Shown one piece after another: positions 32,713 through 42,059 of a stretch of DNA of 64,000 nt. The stretch is taken from NCBI GenBank assembly GCA_902538565.1, contig CACBFQ010000002.1, positions 93,908-157,907 of the forward strand, written 5' to 3'. A program made the position numbers and the translations under genes. Positions within the stretch are counted from its first letter, which is position 1. Each line of letters starts with the position of its first letter. The notes below the pieces were generated by a model. That model was not told the DNA's origin. It was given only the letters and a program-made list of their open reading frames with translations, and did no database searches. This stretch comes from an uncultured Fidelibacterota bacterium. GTDB taxonomy: Bacteria; Fidelibacterota; Marinisomatia; Marinisomatales; Marinisomataceae.

Positions 32713-33474
32713 TTATTTTTTTAGGCTTTTCACAAAATTTTCAACAACACCCTTTTTTCTATCTTTAAGTACTTTTTTTATAACTGCAGATCCAACCACA
32801 GCTCCATTTGAAAAACTATTAAACCATTCAACATCATCATTTGAACTTATACCAAAACCTACCATAAATGGTGTTTCACTATTTTCTTTTACTTTTGCTA
32901 AGTAGTTTTCCAAATTATTTTTTGAACTTAAATCATTTCCGGTAATACCTAAAATACTAACAGCATATATGAGATCTCCTGCAAGTTTAGAAATCTTCTT
33001 AATTCTTTTTTCCGCAGTATTTGGAGCAACTAGAAGTATCGGAGATATATTTTTGTCCTTTAAATTATTACAAAATTCTACAGATTCGTCCAGAGGTAAA
33101 TCTGGAAGAATAACACCGTCTATTTCTGCATCGTTACATTTTTTTATGAAATCCATAGTACCCATTTTAAGAATTGGATTATAATAACCCATTAGTGCAA
33201 TAGGGACATGAGTTTGCCTTCTTATATCTTTTACTTGTTCAAAAATTTCAAGTAATGTAATACCATTTTTCAAAGCTATTTCATTCGCCTCTTGAATGAC
33301 CGGACCATCTGCTTGAGGATCTGAAAAAGGAATACCTATCTCAATCATATCGGCACCTCCTTTTATTGCTTCCAAAACTAAATCCTTTGTGCTATCTTTT
33401 TCTGGAAAACCTGCAGTAATAAATACAATTAATTTTTTAGAATCATTTGAAAAAAGTTGTTTTATTCTATTCAT
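32713..33474 (-). CDS. trpA: Tryptophan synthase alpha chain
   Basis: 253 residues, TIM barrel. Catalytic residues are in [22 protein letters not shown] (Glu about 42) and [12 protein letters not shown] (Asp about 53 equivalent). The phosphate-binding Gly motifs are at [12 protein letters not shown] and [11 protein letters not shown]. Cleaves indole-3-glycerol phosphate and passes indole to TrpB. Last gene of the trp set; its start overlaps trpB by 4 bases. Confidence 0.97.
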   Translation of the reverse strand: MNRIKQLFSNDSKKLIVFITAGFPEKDSTKDLVLEAIKGGADMIEIGIPFSDPQADGPVIQEANEIALKNGITLLEIFEQVKDIRRQTHVPIALMGYYNPILKMGTMDFIKKCNDAEIDGVILPDLPLDESVEFCNNLKDKNISPILLVAPNTAEKRIKKISKLAGDLIYAVSILGITGNDLSSKNNLENYLAKVKENSETPFMVGFGISSNDDVEWFNSFSNGAVVGSAVIKKVLKDRKKGVVENFVKSLKK

Positions 33475-34679
33475 AATTCGATTCCCAATTCCTTAGCAAT
33501 GGTATTTATATCTTTATCTCCTCTTCCAGATAAATTCAAAATAACATGTTCATTTTTTTTAATATTATTGTTTTTATTTTTTAAATAAGCAACAGCATGT
33601 GCAGTCTCTAAAGCTGGAATAATACCCTCTTTTTCTGATAACCACTTGAATGCTTCTAATGCTTCGTTATCCGTTGCTGATGAATATTCAACTCTTTTTG
33701 TTTTTTGCAGATAACTGTGCTCTGGACCAATTCCTGGATAATCCAAACCTGCGGACAGAGAATATGGTAAAGCAATTTGACCATCATTACTTTGGAGTAA
33801 CATTGATGCTGCACCATGCAATACTCCAAATTCTCCCTTTGTAAGAGTGGCAGCATGCTGATTTGTGTCAATCCCTTTTCCTGCAGCTTCAACTCCAACT
33901 ATTTTTACGTCATCATCAATAAATGGGTAAAATAATCCAAGTGCATTAGATCCACCGCCAACACATGCTACAAGCCTATCGGGTAATTCATTGTTTGTTA
34001 TATCTTTAAATTGTTTTTTTGTTTCTGTACCAATTACAGATTGAAAATCACGAACAAGCATTGGATATGGATGAGGTCCAACCGATGAGCCAATGATATA
34101 AAATGTATCTTCAACATTTGTCACCCAATCCCTTATTGCTTCATTGGTAGCATCTTTTAAAGTTTTAGACCCAGAAGTTACAGGAATAACTTTTGCTCCC
34201 ATTAAATTAATTTTAAACACATTAAGCTTTTGGCGCTCAATATCTTCCTCACCCATGTAAACAATACATTCTAAACCAAATTTAGCAGCTGCTGCTGCAG
34301 TAGCTACACCATGTTGCCCTGCTCCTGTTTCAGCTATGATTCTTTTCTTTCCCATTTTACGTGCCAATAAAATTTGTCCAAGAGCATTATTTATTTTGTG
34401 TGCACCTGTATGATTTAAATCTTCTCTTTTAAGCCATACATTGAAACCTAGTTCTCCAGAAATATTTTTAGCTAAATAAAGTGGAGTTGGTCTACCTCCA
34501 TAATATTTAAGCAAATTAAAAAATTCTTTTTGGAAATTTTTATCTTTTTTGCTCTTAAAATATTCCTGCTCTAATTCATCCAATGCAGGAATAAGAGTTT
34601 CAGGAACATATTTTCCACCAAATTCTTCAAAATGCCCATGTTTATCAGGCATATTATATTTTTTAACTAAACTATCCAA
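33471..34679 (-). CDS. trpB: Tryptophan synthase beta chain
   Basis: 402 residues, TrpB1 type. [15 protein letters not shown] begins the fold; the PLP lysine is in [15 protein letters not shown] (about residue 93), followed by [23 protein letters not shown] and NLSGRGDKD. The start at TTG 34679 is preceded by an AAGGAG box seven bases upstream inside the trpF end; the alternative ATG at 34652 has no such site. Makes tryptophan from indole and serine. Overlaps trpF by 8 bases. Confidence 0.97.
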   Translation of the reverse strand: MDSLVKKYNMPDKHGHFEEFGGKYVPETLIPALDELEQEYFKSKKDKNFQKEFFNLLKYYGGRPTPLYLAKNISGELGFNVWLKREDLNHTGAHKINNALGQILLARKMGKKRIIAETGAGQHGVATAAAAAKFGLECIVYMGEEDIERQKLNVFKINLMGAKVIPVTSGSKTLKDATNEAIRDWVTNVEDTFYIIGSSVGPHPYPMLVRDFQSVIGTETKKQFKDITNNELPDRLVACVGGGSNALGLFYPFIDDDVKIVGVEAAGKGIDTNQHAATLTKGEFGVLHGAASMLLQSNDGQIALPYSLSAGLDYPGIGPEHSYLQKTKRVEYSSATDNEALEAFKWLSEKEGIIPALETAHAVAYLKNKNNNIKKNEHVILNLSGRGDKDINTIAKELGIEL

Positions 34680-35304
34680 AACTAAACTCCTTCTTTTTTG
34701 TTTGTTTTAAAATTTTGACAATTCTAAAGATTTTTGACTTACTTTTTAATCCAGGACTTTTTTCAACACCACTATTTATGTCAACTGCGTGAGGATTAAT
34801 CTGATTAATACCATCTAAAACATTTTTCTCATTTAAACCCCCTGATAGTATGATTGGAAGATTGAATTTCACATTTTCAATCACTTTCCAATTAAAGATT
34901 TTACCAGTACCTCCAAATTGATTTTTTGTTCTATTATCGAGCAAAATTGCGTGTACATCATAATTTTTTATTACATTTAAATCACTTTTTTTTGAAACAG
35001 ATAAAGCTTTTATGACCGGAACTTTGAAATTATTACAAAATTCAGGTGATTCATCTCCATGTAGCTGAATTGCATCAAGATTTAATTCATTTATGATATC
35101 ATTGATAATATTTTCATTCTCATTTACAAAAATGCCAATTTTTTTTAACCCAGAAGAATTCATGCTGATTTTTTTTGCATTTTCTATATCAACATATCTT
35201 GGGCTTTTATCATAAAATATCATGCCTATAGCAGATGCCCCAGCAGTTTTTGCATGCATAGCATCTTTATAATTAGTTATACCACAAATTTTTAAGTCAA
35301 TCAT
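34672..35304 (-). CDS. trpF: Phosphoribosylanthranilate isomerase
   Basis: 210 residues. [12 protein letters not shown] (about 4-15, catalytic Cys), [24 protein letters not shown], the catalytic Asp in [21 protein letters not shown] and the phosphate site [11 protein letters not shown] ... [14 protein letters not shown] are all present. A separate TrpF, not fused to TrpC as in E. coli. Overlaps both neighbours. Confidence 0.96.
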   Translation of the reverse strand: MIDLKICGITNYKDAMHAKTAGASAIGMIFYDKSPRYVDIENAKKISMNSSGLKKIGIFVNENENIINDIINELNLDAIQLHGDESPEFCNNFKVPVIKALSVSKKSDLNVIKNYDVHAILLDNRTKNQFGGTGKIFNWKVIENVKFNLPIILSGGLNEKNVLDGINQINPHAVDINSGVEKSPGLKSKSKIFRIVKILKQTKKKEFSFG

Positions 35305-36059
35305 AGCCCTTTAATAATTCTTTCAAGTTTTTTTCCAGGATTATTACTTTTCATTAAAGATGTTCCCATAAGTATCGCATCATATCCCAGTTGTTCAACA
35401 ATTTTTATTTTTTTGGTACTTTTAAAACCACTTTCAGCAACCTTAAGCGAATCTTTAGGTAGTTTTGGATAAAATCTCTCAAATCTTGAAAAATCAAGTT
35501 CCATTTTTTTTAAATTTCTACAATTAACGCCGACAATTGTTGGATTAAGCTCGTTAATAGTCAAAAGGTTTTTTCTATCGTGAATTTCTACCAATGTTTC
35601 CAATTTTTCATTTAATCCAAGGTTATAAAGGTCTGCCAAATCATTGTAGTCCAAGGCTTCAGCAATTAATAAAAAAGCGTCAGAACCATGGCTCATTCCT
35701 TGTAAAATTTGTTTTTTACTTATGATAAAATCTTTTTGCATAACAGGAATGTTCACTGCGTTTTTAATATCCTTTAAAAATTTAATATCACCATTAAAAA
35801 ATCGTTTATCAGTTAGAACAGAAATAGCTGCAGCGCCAGCATTTTCATAATCTTTAGCAATTTGAATATGTTCACCTTTTTTAAGAATTATCCCTTCGCT
35901 TGGTGATGCAAATTTTATTTCTGCAATTATAGATATTTTGTCTCTTTTTAAAGCTTTTTTTAAACTGAGCCTTTTAAAGTTGGAGCTTTCTAAATGTATT
36001 TCAGGAATTTTCTCAATTTCTGTTTTTTTATGATTCAAAATCTTATCTAAAATATTCAC
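35301..36059 (-). CDS. trpC: Indole-3-glycerol-phosphate synthase
   Basis: 252 residues, TIM barrel. IIAEIKFASPSEGIIL (about 45-60, with the catalytic lysine; the usual SPS is ASPSEG), VLTDKRFFNGDIKFL, VMQKDFIISKKQI, IVGVNCRNLKKMELD and KVAESGFKS are diagnostic. It begins with GTG, in a GTGA overlap with the trpD stop. Closes the indole ring. Confidence 0.96.
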   Translation of the reverse strand: MNILDKILNHKKTEIEKIPEIHLESSNFKRLSLKKALKRDKISIIAEIKFASPSEGIILKKGEHIQIAKDYENAGAAAISVLTDKRFFNGDIKFLKDIKNAVNIPVMQKDFIISKKQILQGMSHGSDAFLLIAEALDYNDLADLYNLGLNEKLETLVEIHDRKNLLTINELNPTIVGVNCRNLKKMELDFSRFERFYPKLPKDSLKVAESGFKSTKKIKIVEQLGYDAILMGTSLMKSNNPGKKLERIIKGL

Positions 36060-37051
36060 TTTTGTATACCTTTCAATGCCTTAAGAGCCGATAAAGAATC
36101 GACTGATTCTTCCGCTAAAGAATAACCTTCTTTTAAAGACGTTGCTTTACCTCCAACCATGATTCCTGCAGCGGCATTCAGCAAAACTATGTCTCTGTGA
36201 GGACCTTTTTTTCCATTTAAAATATCCAAAATAATTTTTGCATTAATATCTGAAGTACCTCCTTGTAAATCTTTATGTTTGGACAATGAAATTCCTATAG
36301 ACTTTGGATCAAATTTTAAGTTGATAATTTTACTATCGTTTAAAAAATAAGAAATATTAGAATCACAAGTAGTGGTTAGCTCGTCAAGGCCATCATCTCC
36401 GTTAAAAACCATAACATTTTTTGAACCTAAATTTTTCAAAACTTGTGTTTGAATTTTAGTCAATGATGGTTCAAAAACCCCCATTGCTTGATTTTTAACA
36501 TTTGCAGGATTGCATAATGGACCTAAAATATTGAAAACTGTTTTAATTTTTAATTTACTTCTAACATTCATAGCATTTTTTACAGCTGGATGAAAATTGG
36601 GAGCAAACATGAAACATATATTATTTTTTTCTAAACTTCGAATACAATTTTCATTTGATTTATTTATATCTACGTTCAATGCTTCAAGAACATCAGCTGA
36701 ACCTGATTTTGATGTCATAGATCTATTACCATGTTTAGCTACCTTTATTCCTGCTCCAGCCACAACAATTGATGATGCAGTTGAAATATTAAATGTTCCA
36801 GAATAATCTCCGCCAGTACCACACATATCAATAGCAGAAAAATTAAGATCTAATTCAATCATAGTTTGTCGCATAGCTTTTGCAAAACCAGTTATTTCAT
36901 CAACTGTTTCTCCTTTTGACCTTAAACCAACTAATAAAGCTGCAATTTGAATGTCATCTAGATTTCCTTTCATTAATTTTAGCATAATTTCAAAAGCTTC
37001 TTTCTCGTTAAGGTTTTCTTTTTTTACAACTTTTTTTATTGATTCAATCAT
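36056..37051 (-). CDS. trpD: Anthranilate phosphoribosyltransferase
   Basis: 331 residues. AALLVGLRSKGETVDEI, the PRPP site MCGTGGDYSGTFNIST (about 79-94), KHGNRSMTSKSGSADVLEAL and FAPNFHPAVKNAMNVRSKLKIKTVFNILGPLCNP are unmistakable. Stand-alone TrpD, not fused with TrpG. Starts one base after trpG ends. Confidence 0.97.
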   Translation of the reverse strand: MIESIKKVVKKENLNEKEAFEIMLKLMKGNLDDIQIAALLVGLRSKGETVDEITGFAKAMRQTMIELDLNFSAIDMCGTGGDYSGTFNISTASSIVVAGAGIKVAKHGNRSMTSKSGSADVLEALNVDINKSNENCIRSLEKNNICFMFAPNFHPAVKNAMNVRSKLKIKTVFNILGPLCNPANVKNQAMGVFEPSLTKIQTQVLKNLGSKNVMVFNGDDGLDELTTTCDSNISYFLNDSKIINLKFDPKSIGISLSKHKDLQGGTSDINAKIILDILNGKKGPHRDIVLLNAAAGIMVGGKATSLKEGYSLAEESVDSLSALKALKGIQK

Positions 37052-37615
37052 CTATATCTCCAAAAAATTTTTAATTATGGCTTTTCCGTCTTTTGTAGCA
37101 ATCGATTCAGGGTGAAATTGAACTCCATAAAGATTTGAAGTCTTGTGTTTAAGCCCCATGATGGTTTTATTATCAGTTTCAGCAATTACTTTCAAGCAAG
37201 AAGGTAAAGAAGCTTTGTCAACAATAAGCGAATGATATCTAGTGGCATTAAAGCTATCATTTATACCTTTAAATAATTTTGAACCAAAATGATTAATATT
37301 TGAAACTTTACCATGCATAATTTTTTTCGCTTGAACTATTTCACCACCAAAAGCATATCCAATTGCCTGATGTCCTAGACAAACACCTAATATTGGAACT
37401 TTTTGATAAAAATGTTGAATGACTTCAACAATATTTCCTGCGTTTTCAGGTTTTCCCGGTCCAGGAGAAATAACTATATGGGAAGGATTGATTTCTTTAA
37501 CATTTTTTAAGGATGTTTCATTATTTCTTTTGGTAACAATATCTTTCTTTATGTCACCAATATATTGCACAAGATTGTAAGTAAAGCTATCGTAGTTATC
37601 AATAACAAGTATCAT
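37052..37615 (-). CDS. trpG: Anthranilate synthase, glutamine amidotransferase subunit
   Basis: 187 residues, class I amidotransferase. The catalytic triad is visible: Cys in PILGVCLGHQAIG (about 79), His and Glu in YGVQFHPESI (about 168-170). It starts IDNYDSFTYNLVQYIGD and has ISPGPGKPENAG. Supplies ammonia to TrpE; in many bacteria the same subunit also serves PabB. ATGA overlap with trpE. Confidence 0.96.
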   Translation of the reverse strand: MILVIDNYDSFTYNLVQYIGDIKKDIVTKRNNETSLKNVKEINPSHIVISPGPGKPENAGNIVEVIQHFYQKVPILGVCLGHQAIGYAFGGEIVQAKKIMHGKVSNINHFGSKLFKGINDSFNATRYHSLIVDKASLPSCLKVIAETDNKTIMGLKHKTSNLYGVQFHPESIATKDGKAIIKNFLEI

Positions 37616-39093
37616 TTTATCAATCCATTTTCAGCAAGATCAATTGCAGCATTCATGACTTTTGCTTTATTTACAGTTTCATCAAACTCTTTTGATGGAA
37701 TCGAATCATAAACAATACCAGCTCCAGCTTGAAAGTATGCAATTTTGTTTTTTAAAATCATAGTTCTTATTGAAATGCAAGTGTTTAAGTTTCCGTTAAA
37801 ATCTATAAAACCAATTGCTCCTGAAAAAATACCTCTACTGTCATTTTCTAATTCATTAATTATCTCCATTGCTCTAATCTTTGGTGCTCCTGAAACTGTC
37901 CCGGCAGGAAAACCACTTTTTAAAGCATCAAAAATGTTTTTATCTTTCATAAGTGTTCCTCTTACATCTGAAACGATATGCATCACATGTGAATACATCT
38001 CAATATTCATTTTTTCTTTAATTTTAACACTGTCAAATTCAGAGACTCTTCCAACATCATTTCTTCCTAAATCAAGCAACATCAAGTGTTCAGCTAATTC
38101 CTTTTTATCGTTTAATAAATCTTGAGCATTTTTTTCATCCTCTGCTGAATTTTTACCCCTCAATCTAGTACCAGCAATTGGACGAATTTCAATTTCACCT
38201 TCCTGTACTTTAATCATAAGCTCAGGAGAAGCACCAATAACATCAAATGAATCAATTTTTAAATGGAACATATATGGTGAAGGATTAATAGACCTTAATG
38301 CTCTGTAAATATTTAAAGGTTCTGATAAGGTTTTTCTTTCAAATCTTTGGCTCAAAACAACTTGAAAAATATCGCCAGAGTTAACATATTTTTTTGCTTT
38401 ATTTACAATTTTTTCAAATTCACTTTTTTTAAAGTTAGAGATTGTAGGAAATGATTTTGTGACTAATGGAGTTCTAAATTCATGATTCGAATGTAATAAA
38501 TTTCCAATAGAATCAACTCTTGAATTAGCCTCATCAAAAAGTTCATTTAAATTTGCACTTCTTTCAAGATTTACGTTTGATACTGCAATAGCGTCGCCAT
38601 TTAAGTGATCAAAAACAATTATGTCTTCAAAAAGCATAAATTTTGAATCAGGTATTTGTAAATATTTCGTTTTTTTAACTGGAACATTTTCGAAAAAATC
38701 AATCATTTCATATCCAAAGTAACCAACAATTCCTCCTGTAAAATGTGGAAGTTGATTTAGTTTTTGGCTTTTATATGAATCATTTAAATTTTTCAAAAAA
38801 TCAAAGAAGTTAGCATCTATTTTTTTTCGTTTACCATTAATAACCTCAAATAAAGTCTTCTGGTCATATTCAAAAATTCTTGATGGATTTATGCCAACAT
38901 AAGAATATCTGCCATTTTTCTTTGCTTTCTCCACAGATTCAAGAATGAATCCGTAATCGGAGTGCATTGATAAATTTGCCCAGGCTGCAGTAGGTGTAAT
39001 CGTATCTGCCATTATTCTTTTGAAAAAAGGCACAACTTTTCTTCCATCTTTTGCAAGCAATTTAAATTCTTTTTTTGATAATTTGTTTTTCAT
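37612..39093 (-). CDS. trpE: Anthranilate synthase component I
   Basis: 493 residues. The C-terminal chorismate-binding domain shows FQVVLSQRFER, NPSPYMFHL, IGASPELMIKV, RPIAGTRLRGK, LLDLGRNDVGRVS, FPAGTVSGAPKIRAMEII and FQAGAGIVYDS. The N-terminal FILES (about 49-53) and NPSPYMF correspond to the tryptophan-binding pocket, so feedback inhibition by Trp is likely. First gene of trpEGDCFBA, directly after a Trp leader and terminator. No Shine-Dalgarno box is seen between the T-run of the terminator and ATG 39093. Confidence 0.97.
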   Translation of the reverse strand: MKNKLSKKEFKLLAKDGRKVVPFFKRIMADTITPTAAWANLSMHSDYGFILESVEKAKKNGRYSYVGINPSRIFEYDQKTLFEVINGKRKKIDANFFDFLKNLNDSYKSQKLNQLPHFTGGIVGYFGYEMIDFFENVPVKKTKYLQIPDSKFMLFEDIIVFDHLNGDAIAVSNVNLERSANLNELFDEANSRVDSIGNLLHSNHEFRTPLVTKSFPTISNFKKSEFEKIVNKAKKYVNSGDIFQVVLSQRFERKTLSEPLNIYRALRSINPSPYMFHLKIDSFDVIGASPELMIKVQEGEIEIRPIAGTRLRGKNSAEDEKNAQDLLNDKKELAEHLMLLDLGRNDVGRVSEFDSVKIKEKMNIEMYSHVMHIVSDVRGTLMKDKNIFDALKSGFPAGTVSGAPKIRAMEIINELENDSRGIFSGAIGFIDFNGNLNTCISIRTMILKNKIAYFQAGAGIVYDSIPSKEFDETVNKAKVMNAAIDLAENGLIK

Positions 39094-39100
39094 TTTATGT

Positions 39101-39127
39101 AAAAAAAAACCCCGATAAACGGGGTTT
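39101..39127 (-). terminator. Attenuator terminator before trpE
   Basis: Minus strand: AAACCCCG, loop TTTAT, CGGGGTTT (8-bp stem, 39107-39127), then T-run at 39101-39106. It ends eight bases before the trpE start codon and 26 bases after the leader stop. Confidence 0.9.
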
Positions 39128-39172
39128 CAAAATCTTGTTTACATGAACTTGGCTTACAAGACAGATCCCCCG
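39120..39172 (-). promoter_or_regulatory. Antiterminator pairing region of the Trp leader
   Basis: After the Trp codons, CGGGG (39172 onward) and TCTTGT (39161 to 39156) can pair with ACAAGA (39138 to 39133) and CCCCG (39124 to 39120). CCCCG is the 5' arm of the terminator, so the two foldings exclude each other. TCTTGT includes the leader stop codon region, which a terminating ribosome would cover. Confidence 0.7.
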
Positions 39173-39213
39173 ACTTGAAAATACCATTTCCATGTTTTTG
39201 AGTTATTTTTCAC
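39154..39213 (-). CDS. Trp leader peptide (attenuation), GTG start
   Basis: A 19-codon frame, GTG to TAA: VKNNSKTWKWYFQVGGSVL, with tryptophan at positions 8 and 10. An in-frame stop four codons upstream and no other start make GTG the only choice. It is followed by an antiterminator/terminator pair and trpE, the layout of the E. coli trp attenuator. The same opening codons (xTG AAA AAT) and the same length are found in the Phe/Tyr leader at 32612. No ribosome site is visible, and translation of this leader is inferred. Confidence 0.75.
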   Translation of the reverse strand: MKNNSKTWKWYFQVGGSVL

Positions 39214-39219
39214 ATGAAA

Positions 39220-39248
39220 ATATTAAAACATAAAATAAAATTTTGCAA
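39220..39248 (-). promoter_or_regulatory. Candidate trp promoter
   Basis: TTGCAA (39248-39243), 17 bases, TAATAT (39225-39220): 4 of 6 matches each to the sigma-70 boxes. It lies right after the stop of the penicillin-acylase gene. If used, transcription would begin almost at the leader GTG, making the leader nearly leaderless. In DNA this AT-rich such a match may be chance. Confidence 0.3.
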
Positions 39249-39252
39249 ATAC

Positions 39253-41649
39253 TTATTTTGATTTGAATACTAATTTTGATGATTTTGAAGAATTTATAGC
39301 ATCATAAGTAAACATAAATGGCTTGAATTCTCCTCTATTATACATCTCTGTTTGATCACGATAATGTTTGGATCTAAATAATCCAGATTGCCCAGTTGGA
39401 AGTATGCTAAAACCATTATCAAAATCAGAAAAATCAATTATTCTTCTCATTGAGGAACCTGCTCGAACATCAAAAGGCTTGCTAACAGAATAGCTTGCAG
39501 CTCTAGGAGTCATTTCTGATCCTGCCATTGGAAATGGTCCAACACTAAAATTTATTAATCTTTGAACCAGAGGATCTGCATCTAAATTATGCTCATAAGT
39601 AACTTGATGAACATCTCCCCATATAAGTTCTGAAGGATTTCCATATTTATCTTTAAGAAAAATAAATGCGTCTTCAAAAGACTTGTTCACAATATCGTTA
39701 AGGGTCTCTTTTTTAACAGTTTTTACATTATCAACCCAAAGATTAGTCTTACCATCAAAAATGCTTCTAATTGCTTGTGTTCTTATGTATTTAAGGCTAT
39801 AGAATGTATCAAATGATCCATCACCAAAGCTCTGTAACTCATCTTGAAATATATTTTGAACAAGGTGAATATAAATTGCATGAAATGCAACAGCCCCTTT
39901 TGAATCTAATGATTCAACACCATCCCAATCTTTGAGCATTTCATATATTTTATCAGCATTATCTGAAAAACCTAACAAATAGTTCTGAACAAAAAGTGGA
40001 GCGTATTGTTGGCCAAATGGAGCAGTTACTTCATTAAGAATAGACTTCATATCTTCAGTTGATAATTTTATGTCCGTGTTTAATCTCCTATCAATTTGAG
40101 TAGCTCTACTAGGATCAGCCCAATATCTTGATATATAATAAGGATATTCGTTACCAACAATTTTATTATTTCCGTTTGAAATATATCCTTTTTCAGGATT
40201 AAAAGAGAATGGCATTTCATCAAAGGAAATGTATCCTTGCCAATCATACTTAGTTGTGCTTCCATCAAAAGGAACAAGTTTATCAGCATCAAGTCTGATA
40301 GGAATTTTTGTACTTGGTCTCCATCCAATATTTCCATCTTTGTCAGCGTACGTCCAATTTTGTCCAGGAGCTCCAAACAACTTTGAAGCTTCATTAAAAT
40401 CTTCCCAATTTCTTGCTTTTGCAAGCATAAATAAGCCAGTGGTTTCGTCAAACGCATCAAATTCTGTCCATCTAAACGATATAGCTTTATTCAAAGCTTT
40501 GGCGTCTCGATGAATTTCAGATATGATTGGACCTCTATGAGTAGATCTAATAATAATTTTGCGCTTTGAACCTGATTTAAGGACTAATTCTTCCTCAACA
40601 ATAACTAAATCTCTCCATTCGCCATCTACGTAGTATTTTGTTTGATCTTCGTTAAGTGTTTCGATATAAAAATCCATATCATCAGTCATCACATTTGTAA
40701 AACCCCATCCAATATTTTCGTTATGTCCAATCACCGGAAGTGGGATACCATACAATCCATATCCTCCAAAATTATAATTATCACTTTTTAAACGAATCTC
40801 ATACCACCAAGGAGGTAAATTATATGCTAAATGTGGATCATTGGCTAATAAAGGCTTACCAGATGTAGTTTTTGTTCCAGAAACTGCCCATGCATTAGAA
40901 CCATATCCATGTCTATCAGTTTTCAGTAAATTTCTCAAATCTTCCGTATCGCTAGCGTACTGCTTAAATGATTTTAACAGAACGTCATTTGATGCAATGG
41001 TAACAAAATTTGGATCATATGATGGTAAGATTTCTGATAAATATTCTGGGCCAAGTTGTTCATTAATTGCTCCAAAAAATAATTCAGAATCCCATCCACC
41101 TTGTAGTTCCCATGCCATCATAGTGCTTAAAGCAACGATATCAAGTGGTTCAAAGACTGGAAGATCGTCTATTTGTAATAACTTAAACTCTAACGGATAT
41201 TTAGATGGAGTGAGGCTTTGAACATAAGCGTTTATCCCGTAGCAGGTGTCTTCTAAATGCTTTAGTATATCTGCAGGAACTTTTTTTAAGGTTTTTTGGG
41301 CGATTTTTTCAAATCCTAATGTTCTCAAAAAACGATCTTCAGAAAATAAGGTATCATTTACAACATAACTGAGCTGGCCTTTATATGCATACTTCAAAAA
41401 AGCCATTTGAAACAATCTATCTCTTGCTCCTAGATAACCTGCAACTTTAAACATATCAGAATCGTTTTCAGCAAAAACACTTGGAACACCATAATCATCA
41501 AATAATACTTCAACATCATTTTGTAAAGATAGTTCTTGATTTATTCCATCATATTTAACGTTGGCTGGTTTTAAAAAAGAATTGACGGAAAAATTAATTA
41601 AAATTATTAAAGTAATTGCAAAAAAAAGAACCTTATATACTTTCCCCAT
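39253..41649 (-). CDS. Penicillin acylase family N-terminal nucleophile hydrolase
   Basis: 798 residues. An N-terminal hydrophobic segment (about 7-23) exports the protein. The alpha part has VLFDDYGVPSVFAENDSDMFKVAGYLGARDRLFQM. The autoprocessing site and catalytic serine are in GYGSNAWAVSGTKT (Ser about 249), followed by LLANDPHLAYNLPPWWYE, IGHNENIGWGFTNVMTDDMDFY and HRGPII. These match the penicillin/cephalosporin/acyl-homoserine-lactone acylase family (S45). Substrate cannot be told; roles range from amide scavenging to quorum quenching. Upstream neighbour is glnK; the trp promoter begins just after its stop. Confidence 0.92.
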   Translation of the reverse strand: MGKVYKVLFFAITLIILINFSVNSFLKPANVKYDGINQELSLQNDVEVLFDDYGVPSVFAENDSDMFKVAGYLGARDRLFQMAFLKYAYKGQLSYVVNDTLFSEDRFLRTLGFEKIAQKTLKKVPADILKHLEDTCYGINAYVQSLTPSKYPLEFKLLQIDDLPVFEPLDIVALSTMMAWELQGGWDSELFFGAINEQLGPEYLSEILPSYDPNFVTIASNDVLLKSFKQYASDTEDLRNLLKTDRHGYGSNAWAVSGTKTTSGKPLLANDPHLAYNLPPWWYEIRLKSDNYNFGGYGLYGIPLPVIGHNENIGWGFTNVMTDDMDFYIETLNEDQTKYYVDGEWRDLVIVEEELVLKSGSKRKIIIRSTHRGPIISEIHRDAKALNKAISFRWTEFDAFDETTGLFMLAKARNWEDFNEASKLFGAPGQNWTYADKDGNIGWRPSTKIPIRLDADKLVPFDGSTTKYDWQGYISFDEMPFSFNPEKGYISNGNNKIVGNEYPYYISRYWADPSRATQIDRRLNTDIKLSTEDMKSILNEVTAPFGQQYAPLFVQNYLLGFSDNADKIYEMLKDWDGVESLDSKGAVAFHAIYIHLVQNIFQDELQSFGDGSFDTFYSLKYIRTQAIRSIFDGKTNLWVDNVKTVKKETLNDIVNKSFEDAFIFLKDKYGNPSELIWGDVHQVTYEHNLDADPLVQRLINFSVGPFPMAGSEMTPRAASYSVSKPFDVRAGSSMRRIIDFSDFDNGFSILPTGQSGLFRSKHYRDQTEMYNRGEFKPFMFTYDAINSSKSSKLVFKSK

Positions 41650-41703
41650 AATTAAAGGTAAGAAATAAATTAAATATATCTTATTAAAAACTTTTTTATA
41701 GTT

Positions 41704-42048
41704 TTATCCAATAGCTTTTTTACCTTTTTCATTAGTTCTTATTCGAATGCATTCTTCAATTGGTAAAATAAAAATTTTACCTCTACCTTTATCTTGATAT
41801 TTATTTGCAACTTTACAAATAGCTTCTACTGCAGCATCTACATAATCATTGTTAACAGCTATTTCAAGTCTCACTTTTTTTAGGAGAGTTATTTCATGAG
41901 AAATTCCTCGATAAACCTCTTGAATAGGTATTTCTTTTCCTTGACCTAACGCATTTGATACAGTGAATTTGTAAATCTTCCTTTTGAGAAGTTCCTCTTT
42001 AATTTCAGGAAGCTCCTCTGGTTGAACAATTGCAATTATTAACTTCAT
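41704..42048 (-). CDS. PII nitrogen regulatory protein (GlnK-like)
   Basis: 114 residues, the usual PII length. IIAIVQPEELPEIKEELLKRKI at the N-terminus, the T-loop ALGQGKEIPIQEVYRGISHEI, and the ATP-site stretch GRGKIFILPIEECIRIRT are present. Compared with E. coli GlnB, the first T-loop tyrosine (LYRG) is kept. The residue at the uridylylated Tyr51 position is His, so classical uridylylation is not expected. It lies 11 bases after amtB in reading order, the common glnK-amtB pairing but with amtB first. It likely plugs AmtB according to ATP/ADP/2-oxoglutarate. Confidence 0.9.
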   Translation of the reverse strand: MKLIIAIVQPEELPEIKEELLKRKIYKFTVSNALGQGKEIPIQEVYRGISHEITLLKKVRLEIAVNNDYVDAAVEAICKVANKYQDKGRGKIFILPIEECIRIRTNEKGKKAIG

Positions 42049-42059
42049 TTTTCTCTCCT

